The translations under genes and the position numbers were made by a program. Below the pieces are notes generated by a model, which searched no databases, was not told the origin of the DNA, and saw only the letters and a program-made list of their open reading frames with translations. A stretch of DNA of 55,459 bases, taken from NCBI GenBank assembly GCA_948467875.1, contig CAOKFZ010000010.1:1-55459 (forward strand). The letters run 5' to 3'. This document shows positions 34,369 through 43,254 of the stretch, piece by piece. How positions within the stretch are numbered: the first letter of the stretch is position 1; the number at the start of each line of letters is the position of its first letter. This stretch comes from an uncultured Clostridium sp. Lineage in GTDB: Bacteria > Bacillota > Clostridia > TANB77 > CAG-508.

Positions 34369-34466
34369 GTGTTGCAGCACCAGTAGCAGGAAAAATATTG
34401 AATGAGGTAATTGGGTATTTAGAAATTGAGCCAACAGAAGAGGTAGAAGAAAAAGAAAGCAATTAA
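34369..34466 (+). pseudogene. Native 3' end of the class B PBP gene
   Basis: Reads GVAAPVAGKILNEVIGYLEI and then an acidic tail (EPTEEVEEKESN) to a stop at 34464-34466. This is the conserved last helix of FtsI/SpoVD transpeptidase domains, cut off from the rest of its gene (25745-27449) by E2. It has no start of its own and can be expressed only after excision. Confidence 0.88.
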
Positions 34467-34480
34467 AGCTTTCTTTTTTT
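34452..34480 (+). terminator. Native terminator of the PBP gene
   Basis: AAAGAAAGC (34452-34460) pairs with GCTTTCTTT (34468-34476), then T-run. Confidence 0.75.
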
Positions 34481-34499
34481 CAAACTATAAACAAAGAAA

Positions 34500-34527
34500 A
34501 GAGTGTCGATTTTTTTGTCAACACTCT
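34500..34527 (-). terminator. Terminator of htrA
   Basis: AGAGTGT (34500-34506) pairs with ACACTCT (34521-34527); on the minus strand it is followed by TTTTCTTT. Confidence 0.65.
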
Positions 34528-34567
34528 GGGGCTGTAAAAATCAAATTTTACCGCTTTTTTGATTGGA

Positions 34568-35878
34568 TTAACGATTAAAGAAATCGAAAATAGAGCCATT
34601 GTTTTGCTTGTTATTTTTGTTTAGTAAAGCATCTTCAATTTCTTGATTGGTAGCATTCGTTTTTTCCTCATCTTGCGAAGGTGTTTCGCCTAGGGTAACT
34701 GGAAACTCTGTTGTATTGCCATCTCTGTAAACAGTAAGTGGAACGGTATCTCCAATTTTGTAAGTATTTCTGGCTTTATTTAATTCGTTCACAGAGGTCA
34801 CTTCTGTATCGCCAATTTTGGTGATGACATCGCCTTTTTGAATGCCAGCTGTTTCGGCTGGAGAATTTTTTTCAACTGTATAAACATAAACACCATTTGG
34901 CAAATTGTAACGTTTAGCAGTGTCTTCATCGACTGGAACTCCTGAAATTCCAATATAAGGTCTTTTTACCGTTTTAAATTCAATTAATTGTTCAATGACA
35001 TCAACTGTTGAGCTAATTGGAATAGCAAATCCCATGCCTTCTACACCAGTTCCAGAAAGTTTTAATGTATTAATTCCAATGACTTCTCCATTGCTGTTGA
35101 CCAAAGCGCCACCACTATTTCCAGAATTGATTGCGGCATCTGTTTGAATGCAATTATATTCCGCGCCATCATCGGATGAAACAGTTCTATTAACCGCACT
35201 GATAATGCCAGATGTAACAGTAATTTCAAGTCCTAAAGGACAACCAATTGCCATGGCAAATTCACCAACTTTTACATTTTCGGAATTACCCAAAGTAGCA
35301 GGGGTAAGTTCCAAATTAGAACTGTCGATTTTGATAACTGCCAAATCTGTGTAAGGATCTGTTCCGATAATCGTTGCTTCGTATTCTTTAGTGTCATTGT
35401 AAAGAGTGACAGTCATTTTAGATGCTTCTTTTATGGTATAATAAGAAGAGGAACTTTCTGTAGAAACAACATGATTGTTTGTGATAATATAACCATCTTT
35501 ACTGATGATAATTCCAGAGCCAGTTGCTTCTGCTTCACTTGCGCCAAAAATAGAATTGACAGAATATTTAATTTTGATACCAACAATAGAAGGCAATACT
35601 TTTTGGGCAACTGCCACAGAAGTGTTAGAATATTCTACTAAATCCACTAAGTCTGCTGAAATACTAGAACTAGACGTGCTTGTGTTTAGCTCAATAGGAG
35701 CAGTTTTTTCATTTGTCTGTAAGAATTTGTTTTTGACATTGGGAACTCCAAAACAAACACCTAACACGAGAGAAGCTCCCAAAACGCCAGAAAGAAAAGG
35801 GGTTAAAATTTGTTTGGAAAAACCAGTATCATTTTTTGGAAAATTTGATTGTTTAAAACCATCATTAAAATTATCCAT
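34568..35878 (-). CDS. htrA: HtrA/DegP-family membrane-anchored serine protease
   Basis: 436 residues. A single membrane anchor (about 25-45, FLSGVLGASLVLGVCFGVP) is followed by a Ser/Thr-rich linker and a trypsin-like domain outside the membrane. The triad is visible: His136 in TNNHVV, Asp178 in DPYTDLAVIK and Ser255 in GNSGGALV. One PDZ domain follows (about 315-400, with GVYVYTVEKNSPAETAGIQKGDVITKIG), then an acidic/Asn-rich tail. It degrades or refolds misfolded exported proteins. It is transcribed alone, opposite to its neighbours. Length and order match Gram-positive HtrA. Confidence 0.95.
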   Translation of the reverse strand: MDNFNDGFKQSNFPKNDTGFSKQILTPFLSGVLGASLVLGVCFGVPNVKNKFLQTNEKTAPIELNTSTSSSSISADLVDLVEYSNTSVAVAQKVLPSIVGIKIKYSVNSIFGASEAEATGSGIIISKDGYIITNNHVVSTESSSSYYTIKEASKMTVTLYNDTKEYEATIIGTDPYTDLAVIKIDSSNLELTPATLGNSENVKVGEFAMAIGCPLGLEITVTSGIISAVNRTVSSDDGAEYNCIQTDAAINSGNSGGALVNSNGEVIGINTLKLSGTGVEGMGFAIPISSTVDVIEQLIEFKTVKRPYIGISGVPVDEDTAKRYNLPNGVYVYTVEKNSPAETAGIQKGDVITKIGDTEVTSVNELNKARNTYKIGDTVPLTVYRDGNTTEFPVTLGETPSQDEEKTNATNQEIEDALLNKNNKQNNGSIFDFFNR

Positions 35879-36055
35879 GCTTTCGCCTCCATATTAATTT
35901 TTTAATATCTTAATCATAATGCAAAATTTTATAAATTACAATAGAAATATTCATAAATTTTTGAATATTCTATTGAAAAATTTTGATTATATATATATAA
36001 TACATTTGATAAATTAAAATAATCTTAAAAAAAGAGAAGTTTTTTGGGAGGCCAT

Positions 36056-36568
36056 ATGTTGAAAAATAATAAGGGAATAACAACTTTTTCATTGATTGTT
36101 GTGATTGTTATTTTGTTGATTTTAGCAGGAGTTTCGATGAATTCTGGATTTTCTGTGGTAGATGACATGCGAGTTGGGCGCATTATGACGAATATGAATT
36201 TGGTACAAGCAAAAGTTCAAGTGATTCATGAGAGTTATTCTTTTGATAAAAACCAAGATGTTTTGATAGGTGCAGGACCATATAAAATTAGTTCTTCTAA
36301 TCAATTAGAGAATATCACACTTTCTCAACAGGAAATGCAAATGATAGCAGACCAAGCAGAAGTAAGTGTTGCTGATATATTAAATTGGGATTGGTACAAA
36401 TGGAGTCGCGATGATTTAGAGACACAAAATTTGGCAAAAGATATGTTAGGCAATCATGAATTTTTTTATGTAAATTATGAACATGATGAAATTTTATATT
36501 CGAATAAAACTTCAAAAAATAATCTAAATTATTATTCTATGACAGGTTTAAAAAATAGTAATAAGTGA
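36056..36568 (+). CDS. Pilin-like (type IV prepilin-type) exported protein
   Basis: 170 residues. The N-terminus LKNNKGITTFSLIVVIVILLILAGVS has a short basic leader, a glycine at the expected prepilin cleavage point, and a long hydrophobic helix, as in type IV pilins and type II pseudopilins. The usual Glu5 is replaced (ITTFSL). The rest is a soluble Asp/Asn-rich domain with DWYKWSRDDLETQ near residue 115. An in-frame TTG at 36044 overlaps the GGGAGG site, so the ATG at 36056 is chosen. The hydrophobic helix is close to that of the pilin-LRR protein at 25617, so both may use one export route. No pilus assembly genes are in the window. Confidence 0.7.
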   Translation: MLKNNKGITTFSLIVVIVILLILAGVSMNSGFSVVDDMRVGRIMTNMNLVQAKVQVIHESYSFDKNQDVLIGAGPYKISSSNQLENITLSQQEMQMIADQAEVSVADILNWDWYKWSRDDLETQNLAKDMLGNHEFFYVNYEHDEILYSNKTSKNNLNYYSMTGLKNSNK

Positions 36569-36577
36569 TGGGAGAAG

Positions 36578-37210
36578 ATGTTGAAAGAAAAAGAAATTGA
36601 AAGATTAAATAGATTAAAAGCAGAAGAAAATAAGTTGTATGAAAAGGAACAAATCAATTTTATTTGTGGAATTGACGAAGCAGGGAGAGGACCACTTGCT
36701 GGGCCAGTTGTGGTTGGGGCAGTGATTATGCCCCAAAAATCATTCATAGAAGGTGTCAATGATTCTAAAAAAATTGCTGAAAAAAAACGTGAAAGAATTT
36801 ATGAGCAAATTGTGGAAGAGGCGATTGCCTATAGTGTTGGGATTGTTGACCAAAGAAAAATTGATGAAATCAATATTTTGAATGCGACAAAGCTAGGTTT
36901 GAAAATTGCAATAGAAGGTTTGAAAACAAGACCAGATGTAATTTTAGTAGATGCACTAAATCATATTGATACATGTGGAATTCCATATATTTCTGTTGTC
37001 AAAGGCGATGCGAAAAATTATTCGATTGCAGCAGCTTCCATTATTGCCAAAGTGACCAGAGATCGAATCATGCGTGAGTTGGATGAAGTGTATCCTATTT
37101 ATGGATTTGCAAAGCATAAGGGTTATGGGACTGCTGAACATATTCGAGTTTTAAAAGAAAAGGGACCATGTGTGCTACATAGGAAATCATTTATAAAAAA
37201 CTTTATGTGA
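36578..37210 (+). CDS. rnhB: Ribonuclease HII
   Basis: 210 residues. It removes ribonucleotides from DNA and RNA-DNA hybrids. The catalytic blocks are CGIDEAGRGPLAGPVVVGAV (Asp-Glu pair), VNDSKKIAEKKR, DALNHI and KGDAKNYSIAAASIIAKVTRDR, with the fourth acidic residue in the DEVYPIYGFAKHKGYGT region. An N-terminal helical extension of about 25 residues precedes the core, as in many Firmicute RNases HII. It lies 9 bp after the pilin-like gene and 23 bp before the first nucleoside phosphorylase, suggesting one transcript. Confidence 0.95.
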   Translation: MLKEKEIERLNRLKAEENKLYEKEQINFICGIDEAGRGPLAGPVVVGAVIMPQKSFIEGVNDSKKIAEKKRERIYEQIVEEAIAYSVGIVDQRKIDEINILNATKLGLKIAIEGLKTRPDVILVDALNHIDTCGIPYISVVKGDAKNYSIAAASIIAKVTRDRIMRELDEVYPIYGFAKHKGYGTAEHIRVLKEKGPCVLHRKSFIKNFM

Positions 37211-37232
37211 AATACAAAAGAAGGGAATTTTT

Positions 37233-38526
37233 ATGGATATTAAATCGATTATTTGTAATAAGCGAAATAGAAAGGAACTTTCAGAGGAAGAGATAAAGTT
37301 GTTTGTGAATAAATACCAGAAAAGCGAGGTAACAGAAGCACAAGCAGGAAGTCTTTTAAGTTATATTTACAAAGATGGGATGACGATAAATGAAATGAGG
37401 TATTTTGCTGTTGCAATGGCTGATTGTGGCGAGAAAATCAATCTAGAAGAACTTGGTATGGATGTTGTGAATGAATATAGTACAGGTGGTGTTGGAGACA
37501 AGGTTTCGCTAATTTTGTTGCCAGTTATGGCAAGTTTGGGAGTGCCAATTGCCAATATTTCAAGTAGAGGTATGGGAGTTTCCATTGGAATTAGTGACAA
37601 ATTGGAAACCATTCCAGGATTTCGCACAGATATTTCATGGCAAGATTTTAAAACAATTTTAAAAGAACATAAGGTAGGAATTTTAAGTCAGCTAGCAAAT
37701 TTAAATCCAGTAGAAAGCAAAATATATCGATTGCGAAATGAGATTGCTTGCCAAGATTGTGTGCCAATTATAGCGGCAAGTTTGATGAGCATTAATTTGT
37801 CAATTGGCAGTAAAAAAGTAGTTTTTGAAATTATTTATGGAAATGGCACATATTTAAAGACAAAAGAGCAAGCCAGAAGATTAGCTAAGATTTTGAAAAC
37901 CGTTGGAAAGCAGTTAGAAAAAGAGGTCAAATGCGTGATTATTCATGCGCAAGAACCTGTTGGCTATTCAGTGGGACATAATTTAGAAATGGCAGAAGTG
38001 ATTCAGGCTTTGAAAGGAAAAATGTCAGAAGATTTAGGAGAATCCGTTGTGACAACAGGTGCTGCCATTCTTGGGTTAAATCGTGATACGAAATCTAATG
38101 CTGAAACTATTAAGGAGGCTTTGCAATCTGGAAAAGCCTATGAAAAATTTGTAGAAATGGTAGCAGCGCAGCGGCGGTGATACAAGTTACCTTGAAAATC
38201 CTGAGAAATTTCAAAGAGCAATATTTAGGATGCCAGTTTATGCACAAGACTCAGGTTATATTCAAACCATTGATGCGGATATGGTTGGTTCGATTGCTCG
38301 TTATTTGGGAGCAGGACGAATGAATGATGAGAACAAACTTGACAAATCTGCTGGGATTGTGCTGAATAAAAAAATAGGAGACAAAGTGGAAACTGGCGAA
38401 ATTGTGGCATATATTCACACCAATGAAGAAAGTAAAGTAATTGGTTCAACGAAAAATTTGGAAGATGCCTTTAAAATCAGCAAACGAAAAATAGCAACAT
38501 TGCCACGAATTATCGAAGTGATGTAA
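37233..38526 (+). CDS. Diverged pyrimidine-nucleoside phosphorylase paralog, with a CGG-site +1 frameshift
   Basis: Thymidine/pyrimidine phosphorylase fold in full: N-terminal helical domain, glycine-rich alpha/beta domain, C-terminal domain (GYIQTIDADMVGSIARYLGAGR). The frame breaks at CGG (38172-38174), followed by a second CGG and TGA. Skipping the first C gives AAQGGDTSYLENPEKFQRA and joins the two halves perfectly (432 residues). Active-site residues are changed: the KHSTGG phosphate loop reads EYSTGG, the HTGGT-type loop reads SIGIS, and SIMSKK reads SLMSIN. It is therefore probably not an ordinary phosphorylase. The intact paralog follows at 38560. Confidence 0.85.
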
Positions 38527-38559
38527 AGAAAAATAAATTTACAAAAGAAGGAGAAAATT

Positions 38560-39861
38560 ATGAATATGATTGAAATAATTGATAAAAAACGAATGGGCAA
38601 AGAATTAACAGAAGCAGAAATCGGCTATTTTGTAGAACAATATACAAAAGACCAAATTCCAGATTATCAAGCGGCAGCGCTGATTATGGCGATTTGTATT
38701 AACGGAATGAATGAAAAAGAAATTTTAGCACTTACTATGGCGATGGCAAATTCTGGCGAAAAATTGGATTTGACAGGCATTGCAGAAAATATTGTAGATA
38801 AACATAGTACAGGTGGCATTGGAGATAAAGTGACATTAATTGTTTCTCCGATTATTGCAAGTTTAGGTGTGCCAGTTGCTAAAATGAGCGGAAGGGGCTT
38901 AGGGATTACGGGTGGAACAGTGGATAAATTGCAATCCATTCCTGCCTACAGAACCGATATTTCAATTGAAGAATTTAAAGAAAATGTGAAGAAAATTGGA
39001 ATTAGTTTGATTTCGCAGACGATGGATTTGGCGCCAGCGGATAAGAAAATCTATGCTTTGCGTGATAGCATTGCAGCAGTGGAGAGTATTCCACTGATTG
39101 CGTCAAGCATTATGAGCAAAAAAATGGCAGCAGGAGCTAAGAAAATCGTGATAGATGTGACATATGGCTCTGGGGCGTTTATGAAAGATAAAACACAGGC
39201 GAAGAGGTTGGCAAATTTGATGAAAAATATTTGGCAAGGCGAAAACCGAGAAATGTCTTGTGTGATTTCAAAAATGGAGCAACCGCTAGGTTATAGTGTA
39301 GGAAATACATTGGAACTCATCGAAGCAGTGGAAGCATTGCATGGAAAAATGGCGGACGATGTCAAAGAAATTGTTTTTGCAATTTGTGTGCAAAGTTTGA
39401 AATTGGCGGGACGAAAAGAGTCTGCACAAGAATTAGAAAATCAGATTTGGGAGACAATCCATCAAGGAAGAGCTTTTGAAAAATTCGCAGAATTAGCGAG
39501 AAATCAAGGCGCAGACAGCTCGTATTTATATGATTTAAATAAATTAGAAAAAGCACCGATTATCATTCCTGTTATTTTGGGAGAAAATGGTTATGTAAAG
39601 GAATTAAATGCGGAAAAAGTGGGTAAAATTAGTATGGATTTAGGAGCTGGAAGAAAAAATAAGGAAGACGAAATTGATAGACGAGTTGGTTTGATTTTAA
39701 CGAAAAAAGAAGGAGACAAAGTAGAAGAAGGCGAGATACTTGCTTTCATTCATGCGAATAGTTCTGAAATGATACATGAGCATGTGGAAAATTTGCAAAA
39801 AGCATACACAATTGTGAATGAAATTGTGGAAAAAGAATCCGTGATTGATGAAATTTTATGA
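38560..39861 (+). CDS. pdp: Pyrimidine-nucleoside (thymidine) phosphorylase
   Basis: 433 residues. It splits pyrimidine nucleosides with phosphate to give base and (deoxy)ribose-1-phosphate. Canonical motifs are present: DKHSTGGIGDKVTLI, MSGRGLGITGGTVDKLQSIPAY, YALRDSIAAVESIPLIASSIMSKKMAAGA. C-terminal VGKISMDLGAGRKNKEDEID and VGLILTKKEGDKVEEGE complete the family signature. It lies 33 bp after a diverged paralog with a clear GAAGGAG ribosome site. The tandem pair most likely arose by duplication. Whether it is thymidine-specific (deoA) or broad (pdp) cannot be told from sequence alone. Confidence 0.93.
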   Translation: MNMIEIIDKKRMGKELTEAEIGYFVEQYTKDQIPDYQAAALIMAICINGMNEKEILALTMAMANSGEKLDLTGIAENIVDKHSTGGIGDKVTLIVSPIIASLGVPVAKMSGRGLGITGGTVDKLQSIPAYRTDISIEEFKENVKKIGISLISQTMDLAPADKKIYALRDSIAAVESIPLIASSIMSKKMAAGAKKIVIDVTYGSGAFMKDKTQAKRLANLMKNIWQGENREMSCVISKMEQPLGYSVGNTLELIEAVEALHGKMADDVKEIVFAICVQSLKLAGRKESAQELENQIWETIHQGRAFEKFAELARNQGADSSYLYDLNKLEKAPIIIPVILGENGYVKELNAEKVGKISMDLGAGRKNKEDEIDRRVGLILTKKEGDKVEEGEILAFIHANSSEMIHEHVENLQKAYTIVNEIVEKESVIDEIL

Positions 39862-39952
39862 TTTTGTACACAAAAATTATGTTTTGTCAAGAAGGTACAA
39901 ACGTTTTATAACGCTTGTGGACAACCAAAAGTAAAGAAGGGAGAAAGATATT

Positions 39953-41362
39953 ATGGAAAGAACAGAAGGTCAAAAATTAAAAGAGGAATTATTTAATTCA
40001 CACAAAACAGGTTGGGAGGGAATGACAGAAGAAGTAAAAAATGCTGTTTTTAAATTTGCAGAAGAATATATGGATTATTTGAATACTTCTAAAACAGAAA
40101 AGGAGATTGTGAAAAATTCAAAAGATATTTTGGTCAAAAATGGTTTTGTGGATTTGCTTGAAAAAGAAGAGTTGAAGGCAGGTGACAAAGTATTTTTTGT
40201 TAATCGTGCGAGAACCATTTATGCGGCAGTGATTGGCGAAAATGCTTTAGAAGATGGAATTCGAATGGTGGCAGCACATGGCGATTCGCCAAGAATTGAT
40301 TTGAAGCCAAAGCCATTGTATGAAGATAGTGGATTAGGATTATTCAAAACACATTATTATGGAGGTATCAAAAAATATCAATGGACCAATATTCCGCTTA
40401 GCATGCATGCGACTTTTGTCAAGTCAAATGGCGAAAAAATGGAGGTAACAATTGGGGAAGACGAAAATGATCCAATTTTTACGATTTCAGATTTATTGCC
40501 ACATTTGGCGGCTCAGCAAATGGACAGAAAGCTAAAAGATGGCGTACAAGGCGAAGAATTGAATGTTGTTGCAGGAAGTATGCCTTATGATGATGAAAAA
40601 GTTTCAGAAAAAATTAAGCTTAATTTGTTAAATTTATTGCATGAGAAATATGGTATCAAAGAAGTAGATTTTGCAAGTTCAGAGATTGAATTTGTGCCTG
40701 CTTTCAAGGCGAAAAGTTTGGGGTTAGATAAAAGCATGGTGGCAGCCTATGGGCAAGATGATAAAGTTTGTTGTTATACAGCGTTAAGAGGAATTTTAGA
40801 TATTGGAACTCCTAAAAATACAGCAGTTTGCGTTTTAACAGATAAAGAAGAAATCGGTTTTTGTGGCGTAACAGGAATGGAATCAAGAACTTTTGAATAT
40901 TTTTTAACAGAAGTTTTGAACAAAGCAGGTCAAAATAAGCCAAATGCGTTGGAAAAATTATTGCATCATTCTAAAGTGATTTCAGCAGATGTAGATGGAG
41001 CTTATGATCCAACATTTCCTTCTTCATTTGATAAAATGAATAGTTGTTTTATTGGAAAAGGACCAACGATGGTAAAATATACAGGTTCAAGAGGAAAATC
41101 AGGTGCTTCAGAGGCGCCAGCAGAATTTGTGGCAGAAGTAAGAGGCATTTTTGAGAGAAATGGTGTGACTTATCAATCTTCAGAATTGGGAAAAGTAGAC
41201 ATTGGCGGCGGCGGAACAATTGCGGTCGTTTTGGCAAATCGCGGAATGAGCGTGATTGATTGCGGTGTTCCAGTTTTATCCATGCATTCGCCTTATGAAA
41301 TTACAAGCAAATTTGATGTTTATCAAGCATACAAAGCATATGAAGCATTTTATCGCGGATAA
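39953..41362 (+). CDS. M18-family aminopeptidase (aspartyl aminopeptidase-like)
   Basis: 469 residues. A zinc-dependent cytoplasmic aminopeptidase. Family marks are VAAHGDSPRIDLKPKPLYEDSGLGLFKTHYYGGIKKYQW, with the first zinc His and bridging region, and TDKEEIGFCGVTGMESRTFEYFL with the catalytic Glu pair. SADVDGAYDPTFPSSFDKMN follows, then CGVPVLSMHSPYEITSKFDVYQ with the last metal His. Length matches M18 enzymes. The ribosome site is GAAGGGAG. It is closely followed by mscS (20 bp), which may be co-transcribed. Confidence 0.93.
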   Translation: MERTEGQKLKEELFNSHKTGWEGMTEEVKNAVFKFAEEYMDYLNTSKTEKEIVKNSKDILVKNGFVDLLEKEELKAGDKVFFVNRARTIYAAVIGENALEDGIRMVAAHGDSPRIDLKPKPLYEDSGLGLFKTHYYGGIKKYQWTNIPLSMHATFVKSNGEKMEVTIGEDENDPIFTISDLLPHLAAQQMDRKLKDGVQGEELNVVAGSMPYDDEKVSEKIKLNLLNLLHEKYGIKEVDFASSEIEFVPAFKAKSLGLDKSMVAAYGQDDKVCCYTALRGILDIGTPKNTAVCVLTDKEEIGFCGVTGMESRTFEYFLTEVLNKAGQNKPNALEKLLHHSKVISADVDGAYDPTFPSSFDKMNSCFIGKGPTMVKYTGSRGKSGASEAPAEFVAEVRGIFERNGVTYQSSELGKVDIGGGGTIAVVLANRGMSVIDCGVPVLSMHSPYEITSKFDVYQAYKAYEAFYRG

Positions 41363-41381
41363 CATTGAGAGAGGAAAAAAT

Positions 41382-42456
41382 ATGGGGAATATTAGAAATT
41401 TGCTCAGTCAAATTAATTTAAGTGATCTCATAAAATTATTTAATATTCAAATAGCAATTGCGATATTTTTAATTTTTCTAATTTTTAGAAAATTATTTTC
41501 GCAAATTGTTTTGAAAATTGTGTTTAAAATCACGAAAAATAAAGTGAAAGTAAAAGAGAGTGGAGCCTATAAAATTTTGAACAACTTTTTTATCTTTTTG
41601 GGTTTATATTGCTCCATTCGAATGCTAGATTTGAAGTATGAGGTCATGGCTTATATCAATCAAATTTTTGAGGTTATTTGCATTATTTTTATAACTAATA
41701 TTATCAATTCTAATATTACAAAAGATGCTAAGTGGCTAAGGCATTCCAACAATGACATCGTGAATAATTTTATTTGTAAAATTATTCGTGGTGTGATTTG
41801 GATTATTTCAATTTATATTATCTTAAAAGTAAGTGGTTTTGATTTGACAGGATTGGTAGCCGGTTTTGGAGTGGGAAGTGTGATTATTTCTTTGGCAGCG
41901 CAAGACACGGTAAAAAGTTTGCTGAGTCGGTGCGATTATTATGACAGATAAACCATTTGATATTGGCGATTTTATTGAAGTTGGTGTACATAAGGGAAAT
42001 GTGGTTGATATTACCTTTCGAAGTACACGTATTAAATCTGCCAATAATACGATTATAACGATACCAAACTCAACTATTACGTCTACGTATATTGTTAATT
42101 GGAATCGATTGGAAAGTCGCAGACTGGAATTTGTACTGAATTTGAGTATGGAAACTTCATCTGATAAGATTATGGATGTGATTTCCAAATTGAAATTAAT
42201 TTTGACAAACAATCCAGATGTTTTGCCAGAAACGGTGCAAGTCAGTTTAGATGCGATTTCAAGTTATAGTTCAGATATAAAAATATTTTTGTACATAAAT
42301 GAAACCAATTATAATAAATTTTTATCTGTGAAAGAAAAGATTTATTATGACATATTGAAATTAGTAGAAATGGAAAATATTGATTTGGCGTATCCAACAC
42401 AAACCGTTTATGTGAAAAATACGCCAGAAAAAGAAATAAAGGAGACCGAAGAATGA
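41382..42456 (+). CDS. mscS: MscS-family mechanosensitive channel, with a CGG-site +1 frameshift
   Basis: The ATG at 41382 follows GAGAGG. Three or four membrane segments (about residues 20-40, 68-90, 100-115 and 128-150) lead to the pore helix GLVAGFGVGSVIISLAAQDTVKSLLS. There the frame meets CGG (41928-41930). Zero frame stops six codons later (CDYYDR). Skipping the C gives SLLSGAIIMTDKPFDIGDFIEVG, the conserved start of the MscS beta domain, followed by PNSTITSTYIVNW and the C-terminal alpha/beta domain. The joined product is 358 residues, a normal small MscS. Role: release of solutes on hypo-osmotic shock. The stop overlaps the next gene's ATG. Confidence 0.9.
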
Positions 42457-43199
42457 GAGCTTTAATCACAGGTGCTTCTTCTGGAATTGGACGTGATATG
42501 GCAAGGTATTTGTCGAAGCTAGGCTATGATTTGGTAATTGTTGCTAGAAGGCGCGATTTGTTGGAAGAATTAAAGCAAGACTTGAAAACTGATGTAAAAA
42601 TTGAGTGCATGGATTTGTCAAGTCAGGAAAATTGTGAAAAATTATTTGCGGCAAATCAAGAAATTGATTTGCTGATTAATAATGCAGGGTTTGGCGATTT
42701 TGGAAAATTTGAGGAAACGAATTTAGAAAAAGAGTTAGCCATGATTGATACCAATATTAAATCACTTCATATTTTAACCAAATTGTACGTCAAGCAAATG
42801 AAACAGAAAAATCATGGGAAAATTTTGAATGTGGCTTCTATTGCAGGTTTTATGTCAGGTCCTATGATGGCGACTTATTATGCGACGAAAAATTATGTGG
42901 TGTCGCTTTCAAAAGCAATTAACAAGGAATTGCAAAAAGATGCTTCAAAAGTGAGCGTAAGTGTGCTTTGTCCGGGTCCAGTCAATACCAATTTTGATAA
43001 AGTAGCAAATGTCAATTTTTCGCTGAAAGGATTATCTAGCGAATATGTAGCAAAATATGCGATTGACCAAACTTTGCGAGGAACGAAAATCATTATACCA
43101 GGAACAATGATGAAATTGATTTATTTGGGAAATAAATTGGCACCTGCTTGTATTTCATTAGAAATCGCATATCATTCACAAAAGAGAAAACAAATGTGA
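42453..43199 (+). CDS. Short-chain dehydrogenase/reductase
   Basis: 248 residues, classical SDR. The cofactor motif TGASSGIG is at the very N-terminus; NNAG is near residue 78. The catalytic Ser is in NVASIAGF and Tyr/Lys in YYATKNY. Residues after the second strand (VARRRDLL) favour NADP(H). The C-terminal end is hydrophobic, suggesting loose membrane association as in DltE/YdfG-like members. The ATG overlaps the mscS stop (ATGA), so translation is coupled and depends on the mscS frameshift being passed. Substrate unknown. Confidence 0.88.
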   Translation: MRALITGASSGIGRDMARYLSKLGYDLVIVARRRDLLEELKQDLKTDVKIECMDLSSQENCEKLFAANQEIDLLINNAGFGDFGKFEETNLEKELAMIDTNIKSLHILTKLYVKQMKQKNHGKILNVASIAGFMSGPMMATYYATKNYVVSLSKAINKELQKDASKVSVSVLCPGPVNTNFDKVANVNFSLKGLSSEYVAKYAIDQTLRGTKIIIPGTMMKLIYLGNKLAPACISLEIAYHSQKRKQM

Positions 43200-43220
43200 G
43201 GGCACGGTGCACTGTGCCCT
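43199..43220. repeat. GC-rich palindrome, second REP-like copy
   Basis: AGGGCAC (43199-43205) and GTGCCCT (43214-43220) with an inner GTGCAC. It overlaps the SDR stop region exactly as the copy at 5134 overlaps its gene's end. Confidence 0.6.
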
Positions 43221-43254
43221 TACAGAATAAGGAATCATTCAGAAAGGAACGAAA

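Noticed and set aside
24112..41930. Sequencing or assembly error as the cause of the four frameshifts
   Set aside because: Not excluded, but unlikely. None is in a homopolymer, all four add the same base in the same codon phase before a conserved Gly, and other genes show no scattered indels. Raw reads would decide.
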